From Janthinobacterium sp. 1_2014MBL_MicDiv (GTDB taxonomy: Bacteria > Pseudomonadota > Gammaproteobacteria > Burkholderiales > Burkholderiaceae_D), in assembly GCF_001865675.1 (NCBI RefSeq), contig NZ_CP011319.1, positions 3,968,001 to 4,032,000 of the forward strand: a stretch of DNA of 64,000 bases. Direction: 5' to 3'. The notes below the pieces were generated by a model that was not told the origin of the DNA, made no database searches, and saw nothing but the letters and a program-made list of their open reading frames with translations. The position numbers and the translations under genes were made by a program. Position 1 is the stretch's first letter. Each line of letters starts with the position of its first letter. Of this stretch, positions 38,708-47,432 are shown one piece after another.

Positions 38708-40372
38708 GTGAAGGACCTCGCCCCCGCCCTGCCAGCCGATCCGGCCGACCAACCCGCCAATCCCTCGCGCCGGCGCATTTTCCAGGCTGCTTCCGCAGTC
38801 GGCCTGGCCGCCAGCCTGCCGGCGCTGGCCGACGCCGCGCCAGCCAGGAAGACCATCGTCAAGGGTTCGCTCGACGCGAAACTCAAGGCGCACGTCAAGA
38901 ACGTGGTCGTGATCTACCTGGAAAACCGCAGCTTCAACAACCTGTTCGCCAACTTCCCCGGCACCAGCGCGCCCCTGTCCGCCGTCACGGCGGAACAGGC
39001 GCAGCAGCTGGACCGCGACGGCAAGCCGCTGGCCACCCTGCCGAAGATCTGGGGCGGCCTGGTGCCGAACCAGCAGAATATCGGCGGCATCGATTACCTG
39101 ATCAAGGAAGACCAGATTTCCGGCCTGCCGAACGCGCCCTACAAATTGAGCGACGCGGCCGGCAAGCCTCTGCCCGAGAGCATCATCACGCGCGACCTCG
39201 TGCACCGCTTCTATAACAACCAGATGCAGATCAACGGCGGCAAGAACGACGGCTTTGCCGCCTGGGCCGACAGCGGCGGGCTGGTGATGGGCCACTACGG
39301 CGAAACGTCGAAAAACCTGAATCTGTGGCAGATCGCCGAACAGTACACCCTGTGCGACAACTTCTTCATGGCGGCCTTCGGCGGCTCCTACATGAACCAC
39401 CAGTTCCTGGTCACGGGTCGCGCCAACGAATACTTCAACGCATCCGAGACGGCGGCGAAGAAAAAGATCGCCGTGCTGTCGGACGGTCCGCAAGGCGTGC
39501 GCCTGGCGATCTCGCCCGAGTGCCCGGCCTCGGCGCTCGAGGGCAAGCCGAAATACGTGAACGACGGCGCCATCACGCCGGACGGCTATGCCGTCAACAC
39601 CATGGCGCCGCCCTACCAGCCCAGCTACATCCGCCCCGCCTTTGACGGCGACCCGCTGCACGCCGATCCGGCCGATGCGAATACGCTGCCGCCGCAAACC
39701 TACGACACCATCGGCGACCTGCTGTCGCGCAAGGGCGTCAGCTGGGCGTGGTATGGCGGCGGCTGGCAAGCGGCGCTCGACCACAAGGGCGGCGGCAGCA
39801 AGCCGAATTTCCAGTTCCACCACCAGCCGCTGAATTACTTCAAGCAGTTCGCCCCGGGCACGGCGGCGCGCGCCGAGCACCTGCGCGACGGCGGCACGGG
39901 CGACAGCCCGATTTCGAACAAATTCCTCGCCGCCGCCGTGGCGGGCAAGCTGCCGGCCGTGACCTTCTACAAGCCGCAGGGTAATTTGAACCTGCACGCC
40001 GGCTATTCGGACATCGAGTCGGGCGACCAGCACGTGGCCAACATCATCGCCCACTTGAAGGCGTCGCCGCAGTGGAAGGACATGATCGTGGTGATCACGT
40101 TCGACGAAAACGGCGGCTGGTGGGATCACGTGGCGCCGCCGAAGGGCGACCGCTGGGGCCCGGGCACGCGCATTCCCGCCATCGTCGTCTCGCCATACGC
40201 GAAGAAAGGCGCAGTCGACCACAGCTTCTACGACACGACGTCGATCCTGCGCCTGATCACGCGCCTGCACGACCTGCCACTGCTCGAAGGCCTGAAAGTG
40301 CGCAACGACGCGTTCGCGGCCCGTGGCGCGCTGCCGCCCGGCGACCTGACGGGCGCCCTGAGCTTCCGCTGA
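38708..40372 (+). CDS. Tat-exported phosphoesterase (acid phosphatase / phospholipase C family)
   Basis: 554 residues from the GTG at 38708, which has AAGGAG 4 bases upstream; an ATG at 38704 is in another frame. The N-terminus has a twin-arginine signal (SRRRIFQAASAVGL) ending ADAAPA. The mature enzyme carries the PF04185 phosphoesterase motifs: VVVIYLENRSFNNLFANFPG (metal/active-site Glu-Asn), NHQFLVTGR, ITFDENGGWWDHV and the C-terminal DTTSILRLITRLHDLP. It is nearer to AcpA-type acid phosphatases than to PlcN/PlcH in size. It should hydrolyse phosphate esters in the periplasm or outside the cell. Phosphate control is plausible, but no clear Pho box was seen. Confidence 0.88.
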   Translation: MKDLAPALPADPADQPANPSRRRIFQAASAVGLAASLPALADAAPARKTIVKGSLDAKLKAHVKNVVVIYLENRSFNNLFANFPGTSAPLSAVTAEQAQQLDRDGKPLATLPKIWGGLVPNQQNIGGIDYLIKEDQISGLPNAPYKLSDAAGKPLPESIITRDLVHRFYNNQMQINGGKNDGFAAWADSGGLVMGHYGETSKNLNLWQIAEQYTLCDNFFMAAFGGSYMNHQFLVTGRANEYFNASETAAKKKIAVLSDGPQGVRLAISPECPASALEGKPKYVNDGAITPDGYAVNTMAPPYQPSYIRPAFDGDPLHADPADANTLPPQTYDTIGDLLSRKGVSWAWYGGGWQAALDHKGGGSKPNFQFHHQPLNYFKQFAPGTAARAEHLRDGGTGDSPISNKFLAAAVAGKLPAVTFYKPQGNLNLHAGYSDIESGDQHVANIIAHLKASPQWKDMIVVITFDENGGWWDHVAPPKGDRWGPGTRIPAIVVSPYAKKGAVDHSFYDTTSILRLITRLHDLPLLEGLKVRNDAFAARGALPPGDLTGALSFR

Positions 40373-40395
40373 TAGAACAACAGCGCATCCCACAA

Positions 40396-40427
40396 TGCGG
40401 CACGCCTGTGATACACTGCGTGCCGCA
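40396..40427. repeat. Perfect 10-bp inverted repeat flanking a -10-like box
   Basis: TGCGGCACGC and GCGTGCCGCA are separated by 12 bases that contain TACACT (40412-40417). It lies 24 bases past the phosphoesterase stop. As RNA it is a stable hairpin without a U-tract; as DNA it is a possible operator over a promoter. Confidence 0.55.
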
Positions 40428-40505
40428 CTTAAATCCGCAGGACAAGTTTTCCTGATGGTTGTCCCAACAATGAGCCCGACTCCAGTAGCCGGGCTTTTGT
40501 TTTGT
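40420..40505 (+). ncRNA. Candidate small RNA
   Basis: Downstream of TACACT (40412-40417), the sequence has a first stem (GGACAA with TTGTCC, 40440-40465) and then a strong terminator. It encodes no protein I can support. The region sits alone between two rightward genes with their own signals. Homology and expression are unknown, and the -35 box is poor. Confidence 0.35.
40473..40505 (+). terminator. Rho-independent terminator
   Basis: AGCCCG (40473-40478) pairs with CGGGCT (40490-40495), followed by TTTTGTTTTG. It lies 100 bases after the phosphoesterase stop, so it ends either that transcript or the candidate small RNA. Confidence 0.75.
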
Positions 40506-40531
40506 GGATGAAGTTAAAGCGTATTGACATA

Positions 40532-40575
40532 GGCGGGCAACACCTTGCCCGCCCCCTGGCTTTCGCAAGCCAGGG
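40532..40575 (+). other. Two back-to-back perfect hairpins in the leader of the 78-residue gene
   Basis: GGCGGGCAA-CACC-TTGCCCGCC (40532-40553) is followed without a gap by CCCTGGCTT-TCGC-AAGCCAGGG (40554-40575). Both have perfect 9-bp stems and 4-base loops. The second ends 2 bases before the AGAGG ribosome-binding site of the next gene. Confidence 0.7.
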
Positions 40576-40589
40576 ACAGAGGTTAGCAA

Positions 40590-40826
40590 ATGAGAGATAA
40601 AAAAGACAACGCCACCATCGATTTGCCCGGCTTTGGCCCGCCGCCTGCGCCCGACGCGCCAGAGCCGGCGCCGGAACCGCAGCGCCGCGTGCGCACGCGC
40701 AAGGTGGCCTTGAAACAGGTGCAGCTGGAATTGCTGGAGCCGACCGATGCCACGGGCTTGCCCGTCTGGACGCGCGACCCCGGCCTCGACCTGACCGGCT
40801 TGCCGGTCTGGGCGCCCGACAATTGA
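40590..40826 (+). CDS. Small proline-rich hypothetical protein
   Basis: 78 residues, with AGAGG 7 bases upstream of the ATG. An acidic/proline segment (PGFGPPPAPDAPEPAPEPQ) is followed by a basic helix (RRVRTRKVALKQVQLELLE) and a duplicated TGLPVW motif (TGLPVWTRDPGLDLTGLPVW). There is no signal peptide. The function is unknown. Two hairpins directly upstream suggest control of translation or message stability. Confidence 0.65.
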   Translation: MRDKKDNATIDLPGFGPPPAPDAPEPAPEPQRRVRTRKVALKQVQLELLEPTDATGLPVWTRDPGLDLTGLPVWAPDN

Positions 40827-40933
40827 CCCCATGCCGGCGGCCGTTTGCCGCCAGCTTCCACACCACCATCCGCACAAGGGCGTAAGCCTGTAGACTGTGC
40901 CCATCCACCCGCCTTTTACCGGTTACGCCCCCT

Positions 40934-42361
40934 ATGAACACCACCTCCGACACTACCACCGCTTTTTCCAGCCTGCCGCTGACGCCCGCCTTCCTGGCCA
41001 ACCTGGACTCGCTCGGCTATCACGAGATGACCACCATCCAGGCGCAAAGCCTGCCGGCGGTGCTCGATGGCCGTGACCTGATCGCCCAGGCCAAGACGGG
41101 CAGCGGCAAGACCGCCGCCTTCGGCATCGGCATCCTGCACAAGCTCAATCCGGCCTGGTTCGCCGTGCAGGGCCTGGTGCTCTGCCCTACGCGCGAACTG
41201 GCCGACCAGGTGGCCAATGAACTGCGCCGCCTGGCGCGCGCGGCCGGCAACATCAAGATCCTGACCCTGACGGGCGGCGCGCCGATGCGCCCGCAAATCG
41301 CTTCGCTGGAACACGGCGCGCACATCGTCGTCGGCACGCCGGGCCGCCTGCGCGATCACCTGGGCCGCGGCACCATCAACCTGAACCACGTGCAAACGCT
41401 GGTGCTCGATGAAGCGGACCGCATGACGGACATGGGTTTTTACGAGGAAATCGCCGGCATCGTCAGCGCCTGCCCGGCGCGCCGCCAGACCTTGCTGTTC
41501 TCGGCCACGTACCCGGAAGACATCCGCCGCGCCACCGCATCGTTCCTCGTCAACCCGCTGGAAGTGACGGTCGAAGCGCAGCATGACAACGACAAGATCG
41601 AACAGCGCTTCTATGAAATCGGCTTCGACGAGCGCAATGCGGCCGTCGGCAAGCTGCTCAAGCACTTCAAGCCGGAATCGACACTGGCCTTCTGCAACAC
41701 CAAGGTGCATTGCCGCGAACTGGCAGAAGAACTGCGCCAGCAAGGCTTTTCCGCGCTGGCCCTGTACGGCGAGCTGGAACAGCGCGAGCGCGATGAAATC
41801 CTCGTGCTGTTCGCCAACCGCAGCTGCTCCGTGCTGGTGGCCACCGACGTCGCCGCGCGCGGCCTCGACATCTCCGACCTGGGCGCCGTGATCAACGTCG
41901 ACGTCTCGAAGGATACGGAAGTGCACATCCACCGCATCGGCCGCACGGGCCGCGGCAGCAAGAAGGGCCTGGCCCTGTCGCTGTGCGCGCCGAACGAAAA
42001 GAAATGGGTCAAGCTGATCGAGCAATACCAGAACAGCGCCGCCGAATGGCACGAACTGAAGGAACTGGACGAGGACGACGGCGCCGAGGCGCTGCCGGCG
42101 CCGATGGTCACCCTGTGCATCATGGGCGGCAAGAAGGACAAGCTGCGTCCGGGCGACCTGCTGGGCGCGCTGACGGGCGACGCCGGCCTCACCAAGGAGC
42201 AGGTGGGCAAGATCAACGTGTTCGAGTTCATGACCTATGTGGCGCTCGACCGCAACGTGGCCGAAGCGGCCTTCAAGCGCCTGAACGCGGGTAATACCCT
42301 GGGGCGCGACTTCGGCAACATCAAGGGCCGCAGCTTCAAGATGCGCTTTATCGAGGCGTAA
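40934..42361 (+). CDS. dbpA: ATP-dependent RNA helicase DbpA
   Basis: A 475-residue DEAD-box helicase acting in 50S ribosome assembly by recognising helix 92 of 23S rRNA. Motifs in order: the Q motif (MTTIQAQSLPAVL), AKTGSGKTAAFG, PTRELADQV, TPGRL, VLDEADRM (DEAD), LFSATYP, ATDVAARGLDI and HRIGRTGRG. The C-terminal 75 residues (VTLCIMGGKKDKLRPGDLLG and KGRSFKMRFIEA) are the RNA-binding domain that defines DbpA. Its last 14 bases overlap the end of the convergent gene at 42348. Confidence 0.96.
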   Translation: MNTTSDTTTAFSSLPLTPAFLANLDSLGYHEMTTIQAQSLPAVLDGRDLIAQAKTGSGKTAAFGIGILHKLNPAWFAVQGLVLCPTRELADQVANELRRLARAAGNIKILTLTGGAPMRPQIASLEHGAHIVVGTPGRLRDHLGRGTINLNHVQTLVLDEADRMTDMGFYEEIAGIVSACPARRQTLLFSATYPEDIRRATASFLVNPLEVTVEAQHDNDKIEQRFYEIGFDERNAAVGKLLKHFKPESTLAFCNTKVHCRELAEELRQQGFSALALYGELEQRERDEILVLFANRSCSVLVATDVAARGLDISDLGAVINVDVSKDTEVHIHRIGRTGRGSKKGLALSLCAPNEKKWVKLIEQYQNSAAEWHELKELDEDDGAEALPAPMVTLCIMGGKKDKLRPGDLLGALTGDAGLTKEQVGKINVFEFMTYVALDRNVAEAAFKRLNAGNTLGRDFGNIKGRSFKMRFIEA

Positions 42362-42899
42362 GCGCCTGCAAGGCACGCAGGGTCGCCATGACCCTGCGCC
42401 CCGGATAGTCTGCCCAGGCGGGATACCGCCCGCGGTAATAGCAGTTCCAGTAGCTGGCGACGCGCCGCTCCAGGGTCGCGACATACGCGGGGTTCTCCCG
42501 CAGATAGCGCGCCAGCGCATCGGCATTCCAGGCCGGCAGCGCCGCCCCGATTCTTTCCACGATCTCCAGCACGTATTCGCCGCACAGGTGCACGAGGAAC
42601 GGCACCGTCCACGGCCGCTCCTGCCGCAACAGCTGCGCCACGCAGTGCTCGCGCAAGTGGCCGTCATGGTGGCGCGTGCCCAGGCACAGGGCGATCACGC
42701 CCGCGTCGCCAGCCAGCCGCGTGCAAGCGAGCAGCTGCTCGCGGCCATAATACGTGCGCAACGGTATGCGCAGGAGGTGGCCATCCTGGCGCACCTCGAA
42801 CACGCCTGCGGGAGCGTGCGGCTGCCCGCTGGACAAGGCCGGCAACAGGTGCGCCAGCATATCGGCCAGCGCCGCCGGCAAGGCCTGCGCCTCAGTCAT
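42348..42899 (-). CDS. Hypothetical protein
   Basis: 183 residues from the ATG at 42899 (MTEAQALPAALADMLAHLLP). It appears helical, with a central HHDGHLREHCVAQLLRQERPW segment, then YVLEIVERIGAALPAWNADALARYLRENP and an aromatic C-terminal block (YWNCYYRGRYPAWADYPGRR). No signal peptide or membrane segment. The start overlaps the end of the upstream gene by 8 bases and the tail overlaps dbpA convergently. I do not recognise it. Confidence 0.7.
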   Translation of the reverse strand: MTEAQALPAALADMLAHLLPALSSGQPHAPAGVFEVRQDGHLLRIPLRTYYGREQLLACTRLAGDAGVIALCLGTRHHDGHLREHCVAQLLRQERPWTVPFLVHLCGEYVLEIVERIGAALPAWNADALARYLRENPAYVATLERRVASYWNCYYRGRYPAWADYPGRRVMATLRALQALTPR

Positions 42900-43461
42900 C
42901 GGACGCGTCCCTGCACGTCTTGCGCACGCCCAGCGCAGGTTTATCCCTCCTTTCAAAGATCACATTCGAATACCACCCGGCCGGATCGCCGTCGCTGGGC
43001 TTGCCCAGCGAAATATAGTAGCCGTCGTGCGCAAACACGGCCGTGGTTTCCTTGCCCGGCATGGCGGCCCGCAGGAAGGCGGGATACGCCGCCTTGTCCA
43101 GCCGGGCAAAGTGCGCGGCCAGCAGCGCCAGCAGGCGCGCGTGCGTCTCCGGCGCATACGGGAACAGGTACAGGTATTCGACCAGTTCATTGCCGTCGGC
43201 CAGGCGCGTGACGGCACCCGTCGCTGCTTCCGCCACGCCACCGAAGCGGCACAAGGTGCCGCCGCTGTAGGCGAAGTCGATGACGGTCTGCGGCGCGCAC
43301 GCCTGCCGTTCGCGGTCGATGCCGACGGGCGGCAGCGCGCGCACCTGTGCCAGCAGCGCCTCGCCGGACGTGGCCAGCACGGGGAAGCCCGGGCATTCGC
43401 TGGCCGCCTGCGCGGACGAGAAGGCAAGACAACAACTGAACAACAGCACAGCACGCTTCAC
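42892..43461 (-). CDS. Hypothetical secreted protein
   Basis: 189 residues from the GTG at 43461, which has GGGAG 5 bases upstream; the ATG at 43479 lacks a ribosome-binding site. The N-terminus KRAVLLFSCCLAFSSAQA is a signal peptide. The mature protein has ASECPGFPVLATSGEALLAQ, a QTVIDFAYSGGTLCRFGG strand region, and YYISLGKPSDGDPAGWYSNVIFE. Several cysteines could form disulfides. It overlaps the next gene by 8 bases, so the two are probably an operon. Confidence 0.72.
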   Translation of the reverse strand: MKRAVLLFSCCLAFSSAQAASECPGFPVLATSGEALLAQVRALPPVGIDRERQACAPQTVIDFAYSGGTLCRFGGVAEAATGAVTRLADGNELVEYLYLFPYAPETHARLLALLAAHFARLDKAAYPAFLRAAMPGKETTAVFAHDGYYISLGKPSDGDPAGWYSNVIFERRDKPALGVRKTCRDASDD

Positions 43462-43522
43462 GGCATCTCCCGTTTCCATCAGGCGGCCATTATGCATGGC
43501 CGGCGCAGATACGGCCACACGC

Positions 43523-44899
43523 TCACAAGGGGCGCGCCTGCTGGCCCTGCGGCGTATCCTCGATCTCGTAGCCGGCCGCCCGCGCCAGTTCTCGCAGGCG
43601 GTCCGCCTCGGACCACAGCCGGTGCGCGCGGGCCACGGCGCGCTCTTCCAGCCACGCCCGCACCTGCTCCGGCACGGCCGCCGGCGCCGGCCGCCAGCGC
43701 AGCAGGTCGAGTCCCAGCGCCGCATCGAAGCGGGCCATGCTGGCCTTTTTCACGGCATCCGGCATATCGCTTTTCAGCAGTTCCCAGGCCACGGCCAGCG
43801 CGCGCGGGTAATTGAGGTCATCGTTGAGCTGTGCCGCGAAGCGCGCCAGCCATGCGGGATCGGCATCGCCCGCCGCCTCGCCCAGGCCATGTACGGTCGC
43901 GCGCAGGCGCGCCAGGCCGCTGGCGGCGGCACGCAAGGCATCGTGCGTGAAATTGAGGCTGCTGCGGTAATGAGCGCCCAGGCACAGGTAGCGGTAGGCG
44001 AGCGGATCGACGCCCTGCTCCAGCAGGCTATGCAAGCGCAAGAAGTCACCGGAAGATTTCGACATCTTCGTATCCTGCGTCTTCAGGAAGGCGCCGTGCA
44101 GCCAGAAATTGGCCAGGCGCGTGCCATGGCGCGCTTCCGTCTGCGCGATCTCGTTGCTGTGGTGGACGGCCACATGGTCTTCGCCGCCGCAATGGATGTC
44201 GAAATACGCGCCCAGGTGCTTTTCCGCCATCGCCGAGCATTCGATATGCCAGCCGGGAAAGCCCAGGCCCCAGGGGCTGTCCCATTCCATCTGCCGCTGC
44301 CCCGGCGCACCGCTGAACTTCCACAGCGCGAAGTCGCAGATATCGCGCTTCTCGCCCAGCTCCACGCGCTTGCCCGCCTGCAGGCCATCGCGCTGCAAGC
44401 GCGCCAGTGTTCCATAGCTGTCCTGGCGCGTCGTGTCGAAATAGATGCCGTCACTAGTGCGGTAGGTATAGCCCTTCGCTTCCAGGTCGCGGATGAAGGC
44501 GATCTGCTCGGGAATGTGATCGGTGGCGCGGCACCAGACGGTGGGCGGCAGGATATTCAAGCGCTGCAGATCGTCTTCGAACGCGCGCGTGAATGCGGCG
44601 GCGATATCCCAGGCCGACTTGCCGCTGCGGGCGCTGCGCGCTTCGACCTTGTCGTCGCCGCTGTCCGCATCCGACGTCAAATGGCCCACGTCCGTGATAT
44701 TCATCACGTGACGCACCTGCAGGCCGTTGAACTCGAGCGCGCGGCGCAAGCCGTCGACGAACAGATAGGTGCGCAGGTTGCCGATATGCGCGTAATCGTA
44801 GACGGTGGGGCCGCAGGCATACAGGCCCGCCTGGCCCGGGGCGATGGTTTCGAAGGGCCGCAGGCTGCGGCTATACGTGTCGTACAAATGAAGTGTCAT
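43523..44899 (-). CDS. Cysteinyl-tRNA synthetase-like protein of a divergent clade
   Basis: 458 residues with class I synthetase features: YACGPTVYDYAHIGNLRTYL (HIGH-type motif, here HIGN), zinc ligands at CGPTV, GWHIECSAM and HCGGEDHVAVHHSNE, and KMSKS (TKMSKSSGDFLRL). The insertion NITDVGHLTSDADSGDDKVE replaces the NITDIDDKI block of the usual proteobacterial CysRS, and the sequence resembles the CysRS form seen in other phyla. It is therefore probably a second copy, with a canonical cysS elsewhere; that cannot be checked here. It may be a full synthetase or a paralogue with a changed substrate. The C-terminal anticodon region is short. Confidence 0.8.
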   Translation of the reverse strand: MTLHLYDTYSRSLRPFETIAPGQAGLYACGPTVYDYAHIGNLRTYLFVDGLRRALEFNGLQVRHVMNITDVGHLTSDADSGDDKVEARSARSGKSAWDIAAAFTRAFEDDLQRLNILPPTVWCRATDHIPEQIAFIRDLEAKGYTYRTSDGIYFDTTRQDSYGTLARLQRDGLQAGKRVELGEKRDICDFALWKFSGAPGQRQMEWDSPWGLGFPGWHIECSAMAEKHLGAYFDIHCGGEDHVAVHHSNEIAQTEARHGTRLANFWLHGAFLKTQDTKMSKSSGDFLRLHSLLEQGVDPLAYRYLCLGAHYRSSLNFTHDALRAAASGLARLRATVHGLGEAAGDADPAWLARFAAQLNDDLNYPRALAVAWELLKSDMPDAVKKASMARFDAALGLDLLRWRPAPAAVPEQVRAWLEERAVARAHRLWSEADRLRELARAAGYEIEDTPQGQQARPL

Positions 44900-44923
44900 G
44901 CGGGACTTTCATGCGCGTTGCGG

Positions 44924-44963
44924 AAAAAGAAAATGGCCACAGGTTTTTCAACACTGTGGCCAT
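44924..44963 (-). terminator. Terminator of the fsr-like gene
   Basis: On the minus strand ATGGCCACAG pairs perfectly with CTGTGGCCAT (11-base loop) and runs into TTTTCTTTTT. It sits 175 bases beyond the exporter gene and 25 bases upstream of the CysRS-like start. The sequence between 44964 and 45137 shows nothing else. Confidence 0.8.
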
Positions 44964-45137
44964 CGGAATGAGGAGTAAAAACTTATCGGCGCAAGGCCGC
45001 ATCCTCCCGGGGCCAGGTACACGGACACAGCGCGGCAGCGGCGCGGTATGCAGGGACTGGATGGAGGATGAAAGAGGTCATGAGGGAGAATATCGCATGC
45101 GCGCCGGCGGGCCGTCAAGCCCGTCGGCGGCGCTGTC

Positions 45138-46379
45138 TTATTTTTTCGCCTGCTCGATATGCGGCAGCAGCACCGTCAGGATGCCCAGCAGCGGCAGGTA
45201 AGAGCAAATCTTGTAGACATAGGCGATGCCCGAGACGTCGGCCAGGTGGCCCATGGCGGCGGCCGCGATGCCGGACACGCCGAACATCAGGCCGAAGAAG
45301 ATCCCCGCGATCATGCCCACCTTGCCCGGCACCAGTTCTTGCGCGAAAACGACGATGGCGGAAAACGCGGAGGAAATCACGAAACCGATGATCACCGTCA
45401 AGACGGCCGTCCAGAACAGGTCGACATATGGCAGCAACAGGGTAAATGGCGCCGCGCCCAGGATGGAAATCCAGATCACGCGCTTGCGGCCGATGCGGTC
45501 GCCGATGGGGCCGCCCATGAAGGTGCCCGCCGCCACGGCGGCGAGGAAGAGGAACAAATACAACTGGGCATCGCCGAGCGACAGGTGGAACTTGTCGATC
45601 AGGTAGAACGTGTAATAGCTCGACAGGCTGGCCATATAGATGTACTTCGAGAACACCAGCAGCGCCAGCACGCCCAGCGCACCCATCACCTTGTTGCGCG
45701 ACAGGTTGGGCCCCTGGCCGCCCGCCTTCGGCTTGAAGCTGGCCAGGTGGCCGCTATACCAGTGGCTGACCTTGTACAGCACGCCGATGGCCAGCACGGC
45801 CAGCAGGCTGAACCAGGCGATATTGCCGTGGCCACGGTTCACGATGACGGCGGCCGCCAGCAGCGGGCCCAGCGCGGAGCCGACGTTGCCGCCCACCTGG
45901 AACAGCGACTGGGCAAAGCCGTAGCGCCCGCCGGAGGCCATGCGCGCCACGCGCGATGCTTCCGGGTGGAAAGTCGAGGAGCCGACGCCGATCAGGCCCG
46001 AGGCGATCAGCAGCGTCGGGAAGGTCGTGACGACGGACAGCATCAGCACGCCGGCGAGGGTAAAGCACATGCCAACAGGCAACAGGAATGGCAGCGGACG
46101 GCGGTCCGTGTACAAGCCGATCCAGGGCTGCAGCAGCGATGCCGTGCACTGGAACGTCAGGGTGATGAGGCCGACCTGGGTAAAACTGAGTGAAAACTCG
46201 GCTTTCAGCATCGGATAAATCGACGGCAATAATGCCTGGATCAGGTCATTGAGCAAATGCACGAAGGCGACGGCGCCCAGGATGTGCATGGCCAGGCCTG
46301 ATTGTTGTTGGGAATTATGGAGCGCAGGGGCCGCCGGCATCGGCGTGGCCAATGTCGGGGCAGGTGTGGTTGTGTGCAT
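45138..46379 (-). CDS. MFS exporter, fosmidomycin-resistance protein (Fsr) type
   Basis: 413 residues with about 12 transmembrane helices after a Pro/Ala/Gln-rich cytoplasmic head. HILGAVAFVHLLNDLIQALLPSIYPMLK, FTQVGLITLTFQ, GLIGVGSSTFHPEASRVARM and GGNVGSALGPLLAA are typical of the Fsr subfamily of the major facilitator superfamily. It is probably a drug or metabolite exporter in the inner membrane. It is divergent from the NimR-type regulator across 145 bases that should hold both promoters (TATAGTAT at about 46430), the usual layout for a regulator and its exporter. Confidence 0.9.
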   Translation of the reverse strand: MHTTTPAPTLATPMPAAPALHNSQQQSGLAMHILGAVAFVHLLNDLIQALLPSIYPMLKAEFSLSFTQVGLITLTFQCTASLLQPWIGLYTDRRPLPFLLPVGMCFTLAGVLMLSVVTTFPTLLIASGLIGVGSSTFHPEASRVARMASGGRYGFAQSLFQVGGNVGSALGPLLAAAVIVNRGHGNIAWFSLLAVLAIGVLYKVSHWYSGHLASFKPKAGGQGPNLSRNKVMGALGVLALLVFSKYIYMASLSSYYTFYLIDKFHLSLGDAQLYLFLFLAAVAAGTFMGGPIGDRIGRKRVIWISILGAAPFTLLLPYVDLFWTAVLTVIIGFVISSAFSAIVVFAQELVPGKVGMIAGIFFGLMFGVSGIAAAAMGHLADVSGIAYVYKICSYLPLLGILTVLLPHIEQAKK

Positions 46380-46524
46380 GGTTCATCCGCAGTGATCGGG
46401 CCCGGCAGGCGGCCCGGCAAAGAAAGCAGTATAGTATGGTCGCTGGACTGATAACTTCCAATAATCGTCGCTTAAGTGACAACCCTGAGACACGCGCGGC
46501 GACCTGGCCGGCGACAGACAACAC

Positions 46525-47352
46525 ATGCATACCGACCACCCTGTCCTGGCCCAGCCGGACGGCATCCCATTCAGCCGCAGCACCAATGCGCACGACTACC
46601 AGCACGTGCCGCGCCCCGTGACGGCCATGTCCAAGCAATACGCGGCGGGCGACCATACGGCACCGCACAATCATGTGCGGGCCCAGCTGCTGTACGCCAC
46701 CGAAGGCGTGATGCGCGTAACGGCCGAGCACGGCGTGTGGATATTGCCGCCGCGCCGCGCCCTGCTGATACCGGTCGGCGTCGTGCATGAAGTCCACATA
46801 CTTAGCGAACTGAGCATGCGCACCGTGTACATCGATGCGCAGGTGGCCGCCCCGTTCGGCCCCGATTGCAAGGTGCTCGAGGTCAGCCGGCTGCTGCGCG
46901 AGCTGATCCTGGCGCTGCTGGCCGAGCCCGTCGAGTACGCGCTGGCGGGCCGCGGCGACTGGCTGGCGCACCTGATCCTGTCCGAACTGACCCTGGCCGA
47001 CACCGTGCCGATTGCCATCCCCTGGCCGCGCGACCGGCGTCTGGTGGCCGTCTGTTCCGCCATCATGGCGGCGCCCGGCAGCCGGCGCAGCATCGAGGAC
47101 TGGGCCCATGACGCGGGCGCCAGCGCGCGCACGCTGATCCGCCTGTTCCCCAAGGAAACGGGCTTGCATTACCGTCAATGGCTGCAGCAAGTCCACCTGG
47201 CCGAGGCCTTCTGCCGCCTGGACCGGGGCGAAGGCGTGGCCGCCATCGCCTATGCGCTCGGCTACGCCAGCCCCAGCGCCTTCAGCGCCATGTTCCGCCG
47301 CATCCTGGGGCGCACGCCGCAGCATTACCTGGGCGAATGGCGCGGCGCGTAG
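46525..47352 (+). CDS. AraC-family regulator, NimR (YeaM) type
   Basis: 275 residues. The N-terminal cupin (about 15-120) has the H-x-H pattern AGDHTAPHNHVRAQLLYATEG and WILPPRRALLIPVGVVHEV. The C-terminal AraC helix-turn-helix pair (about 175-270) has DWAHDAGASARTLIRLFPKETG and GVAAIAYALGYASPSAFSAMFRRILGRTPQHYL. E. coli NimR represses a neighbouring MFS exporter gene; by analogy this protein probably controls the divergent Fsr-type gene. Confidence 0.92.
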   Translation: MHTDHPVLAQPDGIPFSRSTNAHDYQHVPRPVTAMSKQYAAGDHTAPHNHVRAQLLYATEGVMRVTAEHGVWILPPRRALLIPVGVVHEVHILSELSMRTVYIDAQVAAPFGPDCKVLEVSRLLRELILALLAEPVEYALAGRGDWLAHLILSELTLADTVPIAIPWPRDRRLVAVCSAIMAAPGSRRSIEDWAHDAGASARTLIRLFPKETGLHYRQWLQQVHLAEAFCRLDRGEGVAAIAYALGYASPSAFSAMFRRILGRTPQHYLGEWRGA

Positions 47353-47360
47353 CTGGGCTT

Positions 47361-47413
47361 GGCGTGGCAAGGCCACGCGTAAGCCGACAAGCTGCGCTGG
47401 CTGTCGGCTTACG
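47361..47413. repeat. Copy of dispersed palindromic repeat and long hairpin between nimR-like gene and aqpZ
   Basis: CGTAAGCCGACA (47378-47389) pairs perfectly with TGTCGGCTTACG (47402-47413). On the minus strand, 47389-47361 reads TGTCGGCTTACGCGTGGCCT and on, nearly identical to the left half of the repeats at 62087 and 62189. It lies between two convergent genes and may serve as a two-way transcript end. Confidence 0.65.
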
Positions 47414-47432
47414 CCCTGCGGACTAAGCCGCC

